Source of the DNA: Roseburia sp. AF12-17LB
GTDB lineage: Bacteria; Bacillota; Clostridia; Lachnospirales; Lachnospiraceae
Length of the DNA stretch: 64,000 nucleotides
Reading direction: 5' to 3'
Assembly: GCF_003479605.1 (NCBI RefSeq)
Contig: NZ_QUHR01000007.1
Location: 1 to 64,000, forward strand
Shown: positions 54,495 through 63,830 of the stretch, piece by piece
Numbering within the stretch: the first letter of the stretch is position 1
How the letters are laid out: the number at the start of each line of letters is the position of its first letter
The notes under the pieces: generated by a model
Databases searched by the model: none
What the model was told of the DNA's origin: nothing
What the model saw: only the letters and a program-made list of their open reading frames with translations
Translations under genes and position numbers: made by a program

Positions 54495-56081
54495 TTATTT
54501 CTGATTTGCCGGTTCCATATTAACGGCTTTTCCCTTTATCTTCGCATGCTTCATGGCATTTAAGACTTCTTTTCCATATTCTCTTGGTACTTCCACAAAG
54601 GTATATTTATCAAACATATCAATGGCCCCCACCAGTCTGCCCGGCATACCGGACTCTCCGGCGATGGCGCCAAGAATATCTCCCGGCTTAATCTTATCTT
54701 TCTTTCCAATGTTGATAAACAGTCTTACCATTCCCTCTTCTGCACCGGTATTGGCAAAGTCGTATTCTTCTTTTTCAGAAGAACTCTCCCCTGCACCCAT
54801 TGCCTGATAGAGGAAGGCTGCTGCAATATCCATGGCAGTATAATCAGCTTCATTTACCTGCTTCTCAATCAGCTCTATCATATCAGAAAGATTCTCTTCC
54901 TCTATGATAGTTCCAATCTGTTCCATGATATTTTCAGCCTTTATCTGTGCCACATCATCGGTAGATGGAATCGGCTGTGCTAAAATCTTTGTCTTGCAGT
55001 AACGCTGGATATCTTTTAATTTATAGACTTCCTTGCCTTTTACAAAAGAAAACGCCTTACCACAACGGCCTGCACGTCCGGTTCTTCCGATTCGATGTAC
55101 ATAATATTCATCATCCTGCGGCAGGTCATAATTAAATACCGCTTCTACATCATCTACGTCAATTCCTCTTGCTGCCACATCCGTTGCAATAAGAATATCC
55201 GTCTTTCCTTTCCGGAAATTATTCATGACCCGGTCTCTCTGGGACTGCTTCATATCTCCATGAAGTCCCTCTGCACTATAGCCTCTGCCGGATAATTCCG
55301 TTGCCAGCTCATCGACCATTTTCTTGGTATTACAGAATACCAATGAAAGCTTCGGATTATAATAATCCAAAAGTCTCGTAAGGACATCTACTTTATCCTT
55401 GCGCTTTACATCATAGTAATACTGGTCAATATTGGCTACGGTGAGTTCCTTTTTTACAACCTTGATATTGACTGCATCATGCTGGTATTTTCTTGTAATG
55501 TCAAGAATCGGCTTTGGCATGGTTGCAGAAAACAGTACGGTCTGATGCTCTCCCGGAATATATTCTAATACAGTTTCTATGTCCTCACGGAATCCCATAT
55601 TTAACATTTCATCCGCTTCATCCAAGACGATGGTATGGACAAAATCCGGACGGATGGTTTTTCTGCGAAGATGGTCCATCAAGCGTCCCGGTGTTCCGAT
55701 AATAATCTGTACGCCACCCTTTAGGGCTTTAATCTGGCGGGAAATGTCCTGTCCACCATACACTGGCAGCACTTTTACACCGTGCATATATTTTGCCAGC
55801 TTACGGATTTCGTCTGCCACCTGAATGGCGAGCTCTCTGGTGGGAGATAAAATCAAAACCTGCGTTTTCCGTAAAGACGGGTCTACTTTCTGTAAAATCG
55901 GAATTCCAAAAGCTGCTGTCTTGCCGGTTCCGGTCTGAGCCTGTCCGATAACGTCCACACCTGATAAAACCACCGGGATTGCCTGACTCTGAATCGGTGT
56001 TGCCTCTTCAAATCCCATATCCGCAATTCCTCTTAAAATCTGCGGATTTAAATCTAATTCATCAAATCTGATTGTATTCAT
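54495..56081 (-). CDS. DEAD-box RNA helicase with DbpA-type RNA-binding domain
   Basis: 528 residues from ATG 56081 (GGAAGG before it; the frame runs on to 56156 unsupported). Motifs in order: Q motif (FEEATPIQSQAI), TGTGKTAAFG, PTRELA, DEADEMLN, SATMP, and HRIGRTGRAG. The C-terminal 75 residues (MVRLFINIGKKDKIKPGDIL) are a DbpA/CshA-type RNA-binding domain. It should act in ribosome assembly, RNA decay or cold adaptation. Confidence 0.94.
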   Translation of the reverse strand: MNTIRFDELDLNPQILRGIADMGFEEATPIQSQAIPVVLSGVDVIGQAQTGTGKTAAFGIPILQKVDPSLRKTQVLILSPTRELAIQVADEIRKLAKYMHGVKVLPVYGGQDISRQIKALKGGVQIIIGTPGRLMDHLRRKTIRPDFVHTIVLDEADEMLNMGFREDIETVLEYIPGEHQTVLFSATMPKPILDITRKYQHDAVNIKVVKKELTVANIDQYYYDVKRKDKVDVLTRLLDYYNPKLSLVFCNTKKMVDELATELSGRGYSAEGLHGDMKQSQRDRVMNNFRKGKTDILIATDVAARGIDVDDVEAVFNYDLPQDDEYYVHRIGRTGRAGRCGKAFSFVKGKEVYKLKDIQRYCKTKILAQPIPSTDDVAQIKAENIMEQIGTIIEEENLSDMIELIEKQVNEADYTAMDIAAAFLYQAMGAGESSSEKEEYDFANTGAEEGMVRLFINIGKKDKIKPGDILGAIAGESGMPGRLVGAIDMFDKYTFVEVPREYGKEVLNAMKHAKIKGKAVNMEPANQK

Positions 56082-56194
56082 TCTTTTCCTTCCTGTTGCG
56101 GGAACTTTTTCCCATCTGTCAGTAACCTGTTCTCCAGTAACTTTATAAAAAGCCACCGCGGCTAATCATAACAGACTGTTTTTTGCTTGTCAAT

Positions 56195-56464
56195 TTACTG
56201 CAACAGATTTTTCTTCGACAAAATCAGCGCATCCTTCTGCTTTCTGGTCAGCTTTTTATAGGCTGCTTCCTTCTGCATGGCCTCCTCCTTCGTCCCGGAT
56301 TCCTCTAAATACCGCAGTTCCACCGGTCCCCGGTTTCTGGTATACTTTGCTCCTTTTCCACTGTTATGTGCTTCAATCCGCTTGTCGATATCAGTCGTCC
56401 AGCCGGTATAGAGGCTCCCATCCCGGCAGCGCACCATATAAGTGTAATTATGTTTCTCTTTCAT
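56195..56464 (-). CDS. GIY-YIG domain protein
   Basis: 89 residues forming a single UvrC/YhbQ-type GIY-YIG nuclease domain (YTYMVRCRDGSLYTGWTTDIDKRI, with the catalytic Arg and a later Glu). Stand-alone proteins of this kind are widespread and poorly characterised; a nuclease role on DNA is assumed. A separate transcription unit is likely. Confidence 0.92.
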   Translation of the reverse strand: MKEKHNYTYMVRCRDGSLYTGWTTDIDKRIEAHNSGKGAKYTRNRGPVELRYLEESGTKEEAMQKEAAYKKLTRKQKDALILSKKNLLQ

Positions 56465-56515
56465 GTAATCCTTCCTATGTAGACCGGGCTCCGCCCAGTC
56501 TTATCTCTATATAAA

Positions 56516-56577
56516 GCAATCGACCAAAAAAGTATCTTACTCATATTCCATAAACTGGTAAAAAAGTATCGATTGCG
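56516..56577 (-). terminator. Possible terminator or repeat after the TPR-GGDEF gene
   Basis: GCAATCGA and TCGATTGC form 8-bp arms about 45 bases apart. Two direct copies of AAAAAAGTATC lie within. On the minus strand the outer arm is followed by TTTATA. A terminator role for the 56630 gene is plausible but weak. Confidence 0.35.
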
Positions 56578-56629
56578 GATTTTTGGCCGTTACATTTTAT
56601 CTTATGCAGTTTTCTTATGTATGTTCCAC

Positions 56630-58231
56630 TTACCGGCAGCTTCCAATACAGATTCCTCCCCGGTTTTCTTCTTTTACCTGATAGAGTAAATCATCGGCTT
56701 TCTGTAAAAAGTTCTTCATCGTTCTGTCCTCATCCGGTATATCATAACAGATTCCCTGGGAAATGGATACATAGTGCTGTGCCGCTGAAAAAGCATGCTC
56801 CATATCTAGGTCACGGATGCTGCGCTTTAATTTTTCTGTAAGAATGACTACAGCTTCCCTTGGATATCTCTCATAAATTAAAATGAATTCATCCCCGCCA
56901 TACCGTGCACAGAAAATATCATCCTTTTCCGCTAACTTCTGAATTTCCTTTGCTACACGGCAGATACATAAATCACCCTTCTGATGTCCATAGTTATCAT
57001 TATATTGTTTAAAATAATCGATATCCAGTATTTCCACTGCCACTGGAATTTTCTCTGCTATGGCATGTTCGAATACCTTCTGCGCATGCTGTTCTAACCG
57101 ATAGCGGTTCGGGATTCCGGTCAGTGCATCGGTCTGGGACTGCTCTAAGAGAATCCTGTTTTCTTTTTCCATCTTCTTTCTGCTGTGGTTCGTCTCTTCC
57201 AATGTATAACGCATATCTAAGATGCAGGTCATGATATATTTATTTTCTTTTTCCAGTATCTCGGACAATTCAAAAAACAAACCGCATGCCTGCAGATATT
57301 CACGATTCTTTTCCTGCCGCTTATAATAACGGATTTTTAAAGTCAGAATCCGCTTCTGCATATAAATAATCTTAGCTTCCCTTGCCATCTTCTCTAAAAG
57401 TTCTACTAATTTCCAGAATTCCTCTTCCTTTCTGGTATCTAACAGCATCTCACTATAAGCATAAAGATCATCAAAAATATCTAGAATCGGCACTCTGGTA
57501 TCTGATACCTTCTGCACAATTGCTATATTCTGGTCACATTCTTCTTTCTTTCCCATGGCATTACAGAGTCTTGCTTCAAAGCAGGCAAAGGCAATCTGCT
57601 CTAACTCTTCCAGATGTCCACTGCACACCTCTTTTGCCCGCAGTGCATATTCCTGTGCCTGCATATACTCTTCCTGATAAAAGCAGCTGTTTCCCAGTCC
57701 TATATAGATATTCAGAAGATAACTGTAATATTCCGGTATTTCCTTATTCTTCTGTAATAAATCATATGCCTGCCCTAAATATTTTTCTGCCTGCCGGTAT
57801 TCCCCAAAATTATTATAAAGCATACCGATATTAATATTGATAATAATACCAATATCATATAATTTATATTTTTCACAATACATTCTGGCATTCAGATAAT
57901 AATCCATGGCAAAAGGAGCATTTCCACGATTCATGGACGTAATGGCAAGAATATTATAGGCTCTTGCCAATAAACCATGCTGTCTGGAATGCTCCAGGTA
58001 TGGCAGGGAACAGGAAAGATTGCGAAACAGTTTATCCACATCATTCAGAAGATAATATGTCTCGCCACTGTAATAATAGGCATAGCCTAACAGTTTCTCA
58101 TCATCCTGCTCTTTGGCATAATCTCTTATATTTTTACATAGCATCAATGTTTTTTCGGCATCTGTTCCCCGATTCTTCCGGACACCCTCTAACCATTCCA
58201 ATACTTCGCTGCTGTAAGCATTAAAATCCAT
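56630..58231 (-). CDS. TPR-GGDEF diguanylate cyclase
   Basis: 533 residues from ATG 58231. Residues 1-350 are tetratricopeptide-like helical repeats (ARAYNILAITSMNRGNAPFAMDYY, GMLYNNFGEYRQAEKYLGQAY). A coiled-coil leads to a GGDEF domain with active motif RYGGDEFILIY. No membrane helix, so it is a cytoplasmic cyclase, perhaps gated by a protein partner through the repeats. An RxxD inhibitory site is not present at the usual position. It is the second GGDEF protein in the window. Confidence 0.9.
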   Translation of the reverse strand: MDFNAYSSEVLEWLEGVRKNRGTDAEKTLMLCKNIRDYAKEQDDEKLLGYAYYYSGETYYLLNDVDKLFRNLSCSLPYLEHSRQHGLLARAYNILAITSMNRGNAPFAMDYYLNARMYCEKYKLYDIGIIININIGMLYNNFGEYRQAEKYLGQAYDLLQKNKEIPEYYSYLLNIYIGLGNSCFYQEEYMQAQEYALRAKEVCSGHLEELEQIAFACFEARLCNAMGKKEECDQNIAIVQKVSDTRVPILDIFDDLYAYSEMLLDTRKEEEFWKLVELLEKMAREAKIIYMQKRILTLKIRYYKRQEKNREYLQACGLFFELSEILEKENKYIMTCILDMRYTLEETNHSRKKMEKENRILLEQSQTDALTGIPNRYRLEQHAQKVFEHAIAEKIPVAVEILDIDYFKQYNDNYGHQKGDLCICRVAKEIQKLAEKDDIFCARYGGDEFILIYERYPREAVVILTEKLKRSIRDLDMEHAFSAAQHYVSISQGICYDIPDEDRTMKNFLQKADDLLYQVKEENRGGICIGSCR

Positions 58232-58310
58232 CTTTTTGCGCACCCTTTTTCGTATTTTTTAATGTCTTTTATTATATAGGTATGCGGCTCTTTTTTCAAG
58301 TATGGCTCTT

Positions 58311-59126
58311 TTACTCAAAGAAGCTTACCGGGTCTACCGGTTCGCCATCTTTTTGCAGGGCAAAGTAAAGATTACTTCCTTCCACGGAATAATATTTCGT
58401 CGGTTCTGCAATATAACCCACCAGCTTTCCTTTGCCGACAATGTCGCCCACTTCATACGGCACTTCCTTAAGCTGCCCGTAAATGGCACTGTAACCATCT
58501 CCTAAATCCATGGTCACGGTACATCCTGTAACCGCACTGTTGGAAATATCAGTTATCTTTCCTTCTGCGGCTGCGGATACCCTGTCATTTACTTCTCCGG
58601 CAATAATCACTGCCGGATTATATTTGTACTGATCCAGAGTCGCAAAATACACGGTCTGATCCATGCTGTAATTTAAGACTACATTGCCCTGTAATGGCCA
58701 GTTTAATCCATCTTCTTCCGCAAAATGCAGTGTTTTTGTGGTGGCTGCTGCCGCCTTTGTCTCTGGCTCATTTTCTGCCTCAGCCGCTGCATTTGCCACA
58801 TTTTCTTCTTCTGTCTGCCCGCTGTCGGACTGTGCCTGTCCATCCGAATCCTTTGAAGCAACTGCGTTATCAGAAGGTTTTATGATACTGTCTGCTTCTG
58901 CCAGTTTCTCCGATGCTTCTTCCTCTGTCTTTGGAAGCGTTGCCACAAAATCATCCGAAGTTCCATCTTCTTTCTTATTGCCTTTGTCTTTTCCTGCATT
59001 CTTATCTGCAACATTTTCCTGCTGCTTTTTTTCTTCCTTCTGGGAATAATTATATACTGCTGTCATTGCTCCTGCTGCCAGTACCATGACAGCCAGGGCA
59101 ATCATCCATGATCTTCTTCCTTTCAT
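58311..59126 (-). CDS. spoIIQ: SpoIIQ-like degenerate M23 peptidase
   Basis: 271 residues from ATG 59126 (GGTGAG before it). One N-terminal membrane helix, a long Glu/Ala/Ser-rich linker (about 30-130) and a LytM/M23 domain (about 135-271). Adjacent to spoIID as in other Clostridia, which supports SpoIIQ, the forespore protein that binds SpoIIIAH across the engulfment septum. The zinc ligands are missing: the HxxxD region reads NPAVIIAGEVND and the C-terminal HLHFE reads NLYFAL. It is probably structural, not enzymatic. Confidence 0.8.
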   Translation of the reverse strand: MKGRRSWMIALAVMVLAAGAMTAVYNYSQKEEKKQQENVADKNAGKDKGNKKEDGTSDDFVATLPKTEEEASEKLAEADSIIKPSDNAVASKDSDGQAQSDSGQTEEENVANAAAEAENEPETKAAAATTKTLHFAEEDGLNWPLQGNVVLNYSMDQTVYFATLDQYKYNPAVIIAGEVNDRVSAAAEGKITDISNSAVTGCTVTMDLGDGYSAIYGQLKEVPYEVGDIVGKGKLVGYIAEPTKYYSVEGSNLYFALQKDGEPVDPVSFFE

Positions 59127-59196
59127 TTTCTCACCATCCATATCTTATTTTTTATAAGTATGGACAGTTTTTTCGTATTTTATTCTTCTTTATATT

Positions 59197-60087
59197 TCAT
59201 TCTTTTTTTGTAATTTCAATTCCGGAATAATAATAGCTTAAAATCTCCTGATAAGTTTTTCCCTCTTTTGCCATCTCATTTGCTCCATATATGCTAAGTC
59301 CATAACCGTGTCCTAACCCTTTGGTCACAATACGTACCCTGCCATCGATTTCCCTGATATAAAAACAGCCGGAATTCAGGGAAAATGCCTTGCGGAATTC
59401 CTCCCCACTGACACTACTGTTCCCAACCTGTATGGTTTTTACATATCCGCTTTCTTCCCGCTCTGTCACCACCAGCGTATTCACCCAGTCCTCCGCTGTA
59501 AGTCCTGCTTCCGGAAATGCCTGATTGCAGGTATCCACCAGTTCTCCTGCATCATAGAATTCCACCTTAAGAAAATCCTCTGATGTAATGTCCCATATGG
59601 ATTCCACACTTTTGAGATAAGGAAGCTCTGTCCCTCTCGTTTTCTCTGCACTGACTGCAAAATAGGGAGCCTCAATTTCCTGTCCCTGATATGTTAAGAC
59701 TTCCCCCTCGGTATCTATCAGGCAATTTTCTAATTTCTGATAATATCGATTATAATTTTCATTTCCAAACAATTTGGTCTGCTCTGCAACACTCAGTCCC
59801 GTCTCCGGTGCTTTTCCCTGCGACAGGGCATATTCATAATTGGTCCGCACAATAACTGCCTGCGCACGAATTGCTTCTTCTTCATAGGTAACCGGAATAT
59901 CCCGTGCCAGAATAGACACAAGAGCAGCCATCTTCTCTTCTTCATCGGGATGACTGCTCTTATGTTGTATTTCATTGCTGTCTGTATCCAATAATATCTC
60001 ATCTCCCTGGAACACCAGGGTCATAAGTATCGGTAATCCTGCAATAATCAGGCACAGACACAGTATCATTTTTATTTTTTCTTTCAT
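59197..60087 (-). CDS. spoIID: Stage II sporulation protein D
   Basis: 296 residues: one N-terminal membrane helix and the SpoIID lytic transglycosylase domain (AVIVRTNYEYALSQ, ISAEKTRGTELPYLKSV-like segment, GLGHGYGLSIYGANEMAKEG). SpoIID strips peptidoglycan during engulfment, together with SpoIIP and SpoIIM. It is somewhat short for the family (about 330). The gene order spoIID-spoIIQ on one strand is typical for Clostridia and shows the organism can sporulate or descends from sporeformers. Confidence 0.92.
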   Translation of the reverse strand: MKEKIKMILCLCLIIAGLPILMTLVFQGDEILLDTDSNEIQHKSSHPDEEEKMAALVSILARDIPVTYEEEAIRAQAVIVRTNYEYALSQGKAPETGLSVAEQTKLFGNENYNRYYQKLENCLIDTEGEVLTYQGQEIEAPYFAVSAEKTRGTELPYLKSVESIWDITSEDFLKVEFYDAGELVDTCNQAFPEAGLTAEDWVNTLVVTEREESGYVKTIQVGNSSVSGEEFRKAFSLNSGCFYIREIDGRVRIVTKGLGHGYGLSIYGANEMAKEGKTYQEILSYYYSGIEITKKE

Positions 60088-60148
60088 ATCCTGTCCACTC
60101 CTGTTCTACATATATATGTAACAGAAATGGATGTATACCAGTAAAATA

Positions 60149-61021
60149 TTACTGTTTCATACGCTGTCCTATCTCATTGGAAAGTTCCGCAAACTGCTCT
60201 AAGGACAGTGCCTCTCCACGAATGTTCTCCGGGACTCCAAGGCTTACGATACTTTCCTGTATTACCTCTTTCGGCAAATGTATCTCCGGGGAATTATTCA
60301 GTCCGTTTGCCAGTGTCTTTCTGCGCTGGTTAAAGGATGCCCGGATAATACGGAACATCAGTTTCTCATCTTCCACTTCTACCGGCGGCTTCTCATGCCG
60401 GGTCAGACGGATGACCGCACTGCCTACATTCGGTCTTGGCATAAAACAGTTCGGTGGTACATTTGCCACGATTTCCGGCTTCGCATAATACTGTACTGCA
60501 AGGGAAAGCGCTCCATATTCCTTGCTTCCCGGTTTCTCCTGCATACGCTCTGCCACTTCCTTCTGCACCATAATCGTAATGCTGTCAATTGGCACATGGC
60601 TTTCAAACAGTCCCATAATAATCGGTGTGGTAATATAATAAGGCAGATTCGCCACTACCTTGATTGGCTTTCCCTGGTTCTTCTCTTCTGCCAGCTTACA
60701 GATATCAAGCTTTAAAATATCTTCATTGATTACTGTTACATTGGAATAATTCTTCAGTGTGTCCGACAAAATCGGAATCAGATTCTTATCTATCTCCACC
60801 GCAACCACTTCTCTTGCCCTCTCGCAAAGATACTGTGTCATAGTTCCGATTCCCGGACCAATCTCCAATACAAAATCATCCTCCGTCACTCCGGATGCAT
60901 CGATAATCTTATCCAGCACATGAGTATCTATCAAAAAATTCTGTCCGAATTTCTTCTGAAAATTAAACCGGTACTTCTGCAGTACCTCTATTGTATTCTG
61001 TGGATTTCCTAATTCCGCCAT
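60149..61021 (-). CDS. rsmA: 16S rRNA dimethyladenosine transferase
   Basis: 290 residues from ATG 61021 (AAAGGAG before it). S-adenosylmethionine site VLEIGPGIGTMTQYL and the catalytic NLPYYITTPI are clear, with N-terminal KKFGQNFLID. It dimethylates A1518 and A1519 of 16S rRNA. Apart from its ribosome site it shares its upstream region with the divergent repair operon. Confidence 0.96.
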   Translation of the reverse strand: MAELGNPQNTIEVLQKYRFNFQKKFGQNFLIDTHVLDKIIDASGVTEDDFVLEIGPGIGTMTQYLCERAREVVAVEIDKNLIPILSDTLKNYSNVTVINEDILKLDICKLAEEKNQGKPIKVVANLPYYITTPIIMGLFESHVPIDSITIMVQKEVAERMQEKPGSKEYGALSLAVQYYAKPEIVANVPPNCFMPRPNVGSAVIRLTRHEKPPVEVEDEKLMFRIIRASFNQRRKTLANGLNNSPEIHLPKEVIQESIVSLGVPENIRGEALSLEQFAELSNEIGQRMKQ

Positions 61022-61058
61022 GCCTGCTCCTTTATTCAACCGCTCTTTCTATCTTTTT

Positions 61059-61128
61059 CGAATAAATGTTCGTTTTTTTGTTGCCAACTGCATTTTTCTG
61101 TGTTACAATCATTTTAGAACAAATGTTC
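61059..61128 (+). promoter_or_regulatory. Promoter flanked by two LexA-type (SOS) boxes
   Basis: TTGCCA (61081-61086) and TACAAT (61104-61109) are 17 bases apart. CGAATAAATGTTCG lies at 61059-61072, just before the -35, and GAACAAATGTTC at 61117-61128, near the expected start site; the second is a perfect 4-4-4 GAAC-N4-GTTC box of Gram-positive LexA. The next plus-strand gene is the radical SAM repair protein at 61579. The first box is also 38 bases from the rsmA start. Confidence 0.65.
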
Positions 61129-61202
61129 TTATTTGTCCAGTCCTTTTTATGATAACAGAGGAAAATAGTTCTACGCAACTATTATTGGGGATTTTCATAA
61201 AA

Positions 61203-61539
61203 CTTACAATGGAAGATGGATGGCTGGAAGCCTGTCTTGTCTTTTTCTTATGGAAAAGCGGCACTGTTCATCGAAGGACAGATGCCTGATAAGGGTTGCT
61301 AGGGGCACTTGGAATTTCATCTGAAAGCAGGCAACGCTGGTACAAGGATGTACCAGCGAGGCACATATGAACAGGGATGTGAATTTGTGCCGGTTGCCGG
61401 ATAAAACTACATACTACAAAGAAATTCCTAGTGCCCTTTGCAGGCATTATGCGGCATCTGACGTTTGATGAACAAGGCTGCTCTTATCTGATAAATCATT
61501 AAAACAGGACAGGCTTCCACCACTACTTCCTTTGCAAGT
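61203..61539. repeat. Long palindromic element, copy B
   Basis: About 337 bases with the same build as copy A. Outer arms pair through GGAAGCCTGTC/GACAGGCTTCC and GTTCATCGAA-type segments, then GGGGCACTTGGAATTTC (61302-61318) with GAAATTCCTAGTGCCC (61421-61436). The core has GGCAAC/GTTGCC (61330-61335/61393-61398), hairpin CGCTGGTACA/TGTACCAGCG (61335-61358) and GGCACA/TGTGCC (61360-61391) around the conserved loop. Three core base pairs differ from copy A by paired substitutions. It lies in the untranslated leader of the radical SAM repair operon. Confidence 0.8.
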
Positions 61540-61578
61540 GCTTCTATATATTTGATAGAAAAAGAAAAGGTGATTGCT

Positions 61579-62910
61579 TTGAACATAACAGAAAACATGT
61601 CTTTAATGGAAAAACTGACCATCCTTTCGGATGCCGCCAAATATGATGTTGCCTGTACCTCCAGCGGTGTTGACCGCAAGGGAAACGGCCGTGGCATGGG
61701 TAATTCCGTTGCTCCGGGAATCTGCCATACCTTCTCTGCCGATGGCCGCTGTATTTCCCTGCTTAAGATTCTTTTTACCAATGAATGCATTTTCCGCTGT
61801 GCCTACTGCCAGAATAACTGCAACAATGATGTACCAAGGGCTTCCTTTACACCGGACGAAGTCTGCAACCTTACCATGGAATTTTACCGCAGAAATTATA
61901 TTGAAGGTCTTTTCTTAAGCTCCGGTATTCTCATCAGCCCGAATTATACTATGGAACTGATTTATCAGACACTTTACCAACTCCGTGTCTGCCATCATTT
62001 TAACGGATATATTCATGTAAAAGCCATTCCCGGTGCCGACCCGGTTCTTATTGAAAAAGCAGGCTTTCTTGCCGACCGCATGAGCGTTAATCTGGAGCTT
62101 CCGACCGCAGACGGACTGAAGGCTCTTGCACCAAATAAGTCCCGCAAAACCATCTTAAAACCCATGCGTCTGATTCAAAATGGCATTATGGAAAATCAGA
62201 ATGAGCTGATGGTTTACCATAAGACCCCGAAATTTGTACCGGCAGGCCAAAGCACCCAGATGATTATCGGTGCCACCCCGGAAAACGATTATCAGATTAT
62301 AAAGGTAGCAGAAGGCTTATACCAGAATTTCCAGTTGAAACGAGTCTTCTACTCAGCCTTTGTCAATGTAAATCACAATTCCAATCTGCCAACCCTTCCC
62401 GGTGGTCCACCCCTTCTGCGGGAACACCGCCTATATCAGGCAGACTGGCTGCTTCGCTTCTATGGTTTTTCTGCCGGAGAGCTATTAAGCGAAGACCGTC
62501 CGGATTTTAATATCTTCTTAGACCCGAAATGCGATTGGGCACTCCGCCACTTAGAAGCCTTCCCGGTAGAGATTAACCGGGCAGATTACAACACCTTACT
62601 ACGTGTTCCGGGCATTGGTGTGAAATCTGCCAACCGTATTGTAAAAGCCCGCCGGCACAGTCGCCTTGACTTTTCCGATTTAAAGAAAATCGGAGTTGTC
62701 TTAAAACGGGCTGCCTACTTTATTACCTGCTCCGGTCGTATGATGTATTCCATTCCACAAAATGAAGATTATATCTGCAGCTGTCTGATGCAGGATAAAA
62801 CTCAGATTCCGAAGGAAATACGGGATTCCAGTTATAAGCAGATTTCCTTCTTCGATGAAGATGCCTTAAGTGATTTTAAACTGACCACCAACGATTTATG
62901 CGTCGGATAA
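61579..62910 (+). CDS. Putative DNA modification/repair radical SAM protein
   Basis: 443 residues from TTG 61579 (AAAGGTGAT ahead; family members begin MNITENMSL). Radical SAM motif CIFRCAYCQNNC (C-x3-C-x2-C) near residue 80, and near residue 340-360 a helix-hairpin-helix DNA-binding segment (LLRVPGIGVKSANRIVKARR). It belongs to the group encoded with a DUF4130 or uracil-DNA glycosylase partner, as seen here, and distantly recalls spore photoproduct lyase. Likely repairs or edits a DNA base; the reaction is unproven. Confidence 0.88.
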   Translation: MNITENMSLMEKLTILSDAAKYDVACTSSGVDRKGNGRGMGNSVAPGICHTFSADGRCISLLKILFTNECIFRCAYCQNNCNNDVPRASFTPDEVCNLTMEFYRRNYIEGLFLSSGILISPNYTMELIYQTLYQLRVCHHFNGYIHVKAIPGADPVLIEKAGFLADRMSVNLELPTADGLKALAPNKSRKTILKPMRLIQNGIMENQNELMVYHKTPKFVPAGQSTQMIIGATPENDYQIIKVAEGLYQNFQLKRVFYSAFVNVNHNSNLPTLPGGPPLLREHRLYQADWLLRFYGFSAGELLSEDRPDFNIFLDPKCDWALRHLEAFPVEINRADYNTLLRVPGIGVKSANRIVKARRHSRLDFSDLKKIGVVLKRAAYFITCSGRMMYSIPQNEDYICSCLMQDKTQIPKEIRDSSYKQISFFDEDALSDFKLTTNDLCVG

Positions 62911-62957
62911 ACTGCTATAACCATGATTTTTCAGTAAACAGGAAAGGACTTTTTCTT

Positions 62958-63749
62958 ATGCATATATTTCTCTGTGAAGATTCCATCGATGGCATCTTTA
63001 CCGGCATCTATGATGCCTGGGCCAGCAGATATGGGCACAAAAATATAAAGCTTTGTATCAATGATACGATAACTTACGAACTCTTTTCTGAATATATTAC
63101 TGTCACACCGGATTCCGAAAAGAGCAAAAAGGTTGGACGCACCATTATTGCCCGTCTTGGCATGGAGGTCTATCAGGATATTCTTCAGGCGGTTCTTGCC
63201 CATGATGATAAGAAAAAGAATGAGCATCCGGACAAAGCCGACTGCATTTACCGTACACTCTTATATGGATTTTCTTTAGCGGATGGTCATCGGATTTTAC
63301 AGGCTCTTGGCAATCCTTATATTGCAAGAGTCTTTGAACTAAGTCGTTCCACCGGAAATGAAGCCCACCATCTGCTTGGTTTTTTACGTTTTCAGGAACT
63401 GGAAAACGGAGTCCTGTTTTCTACCATCCACCCTAAGAATCAGGTGATTTCCGTTCTGGCAGAACATTTTACTGACCGCCTTCCACAGGAACATTTTATG
63501 ATTTATGATGCAACACACCAGATTGCCGCCATTCACAAAGCCGGCAGTGGATACTTCCTTACGGATGCATCCAATTTAAATCCGGACGTTATCACACGGC
63601 TTTCCCCTGCCGAGAAGGAATACCAGAAGCTCTGGTGCGGTTTCTTTGACAGCATTGCCATTGAAGCAAGAAAGAATCCGAAGCTGCAAAGTCAGAATAT
63701 TCCAAAACGTTTCTGGAAAGACACGGTGGAACTGGCATCCGGTAAATAA
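62958..63749 (+). CDS. DUF4130 DNA metabolism protein, partner of the radical SAM protein
   Basis: 263 residues from ATG 62958 (AGGAAAGGA ahead; the frame is open back to 62898). Whole length matches the DUF4130 family that accompanies the radical SAM repair protein, with LGFLRFQELENGVLFSTIHPKNQVISVLAEHFTDRL-type central region and KLWCGFFDSIAIEARKNPKLQ near the end. In many bacteria it is fused to a uracil-DNA glycosylase; here the glycosylase part is absent. Likely acts on the same DNA lesion as its neighbour. Confidence 0.85.
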   Translation: MHIFLCEDSIDGIFTGIYDAWASRYGHKNIKLCINDTITYELFSEYITVTPDSEKSKKVGRTIIARLGMEVYQDILQAVLAHDDKKKNEHPDKADCIYRTLLYGFSLADGHRILQALGNPYIARVFELSRSTGNEAHHLLGFLRFQELENGVLFSTIHPKNQVISVLAEHFTDRLPQEHFMIYDATHQIAAIHKAGSGYFLTDASNLNPDVITRLSPAEKEYQKLWCGFFDSIAIEARKNPKLQSQNIPKRFWKDTVELASGK

Positions 63750-63830
63750 ATGTTTCTATTGTTTTCTGGCAGACTTTACCTGGCAGTCTCTACCCGGCAG
63801 CAGAGTACATGCAGATGAAACCATAAACTG

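Noticed and set aside
61428..61790. 120-codon minus-strand frame through the right arm of element B into the radical SAM gene
   Set aside because: Most of it is antisense to the confident radical SAM gene; only the arm part is odd and is noted as a finding.
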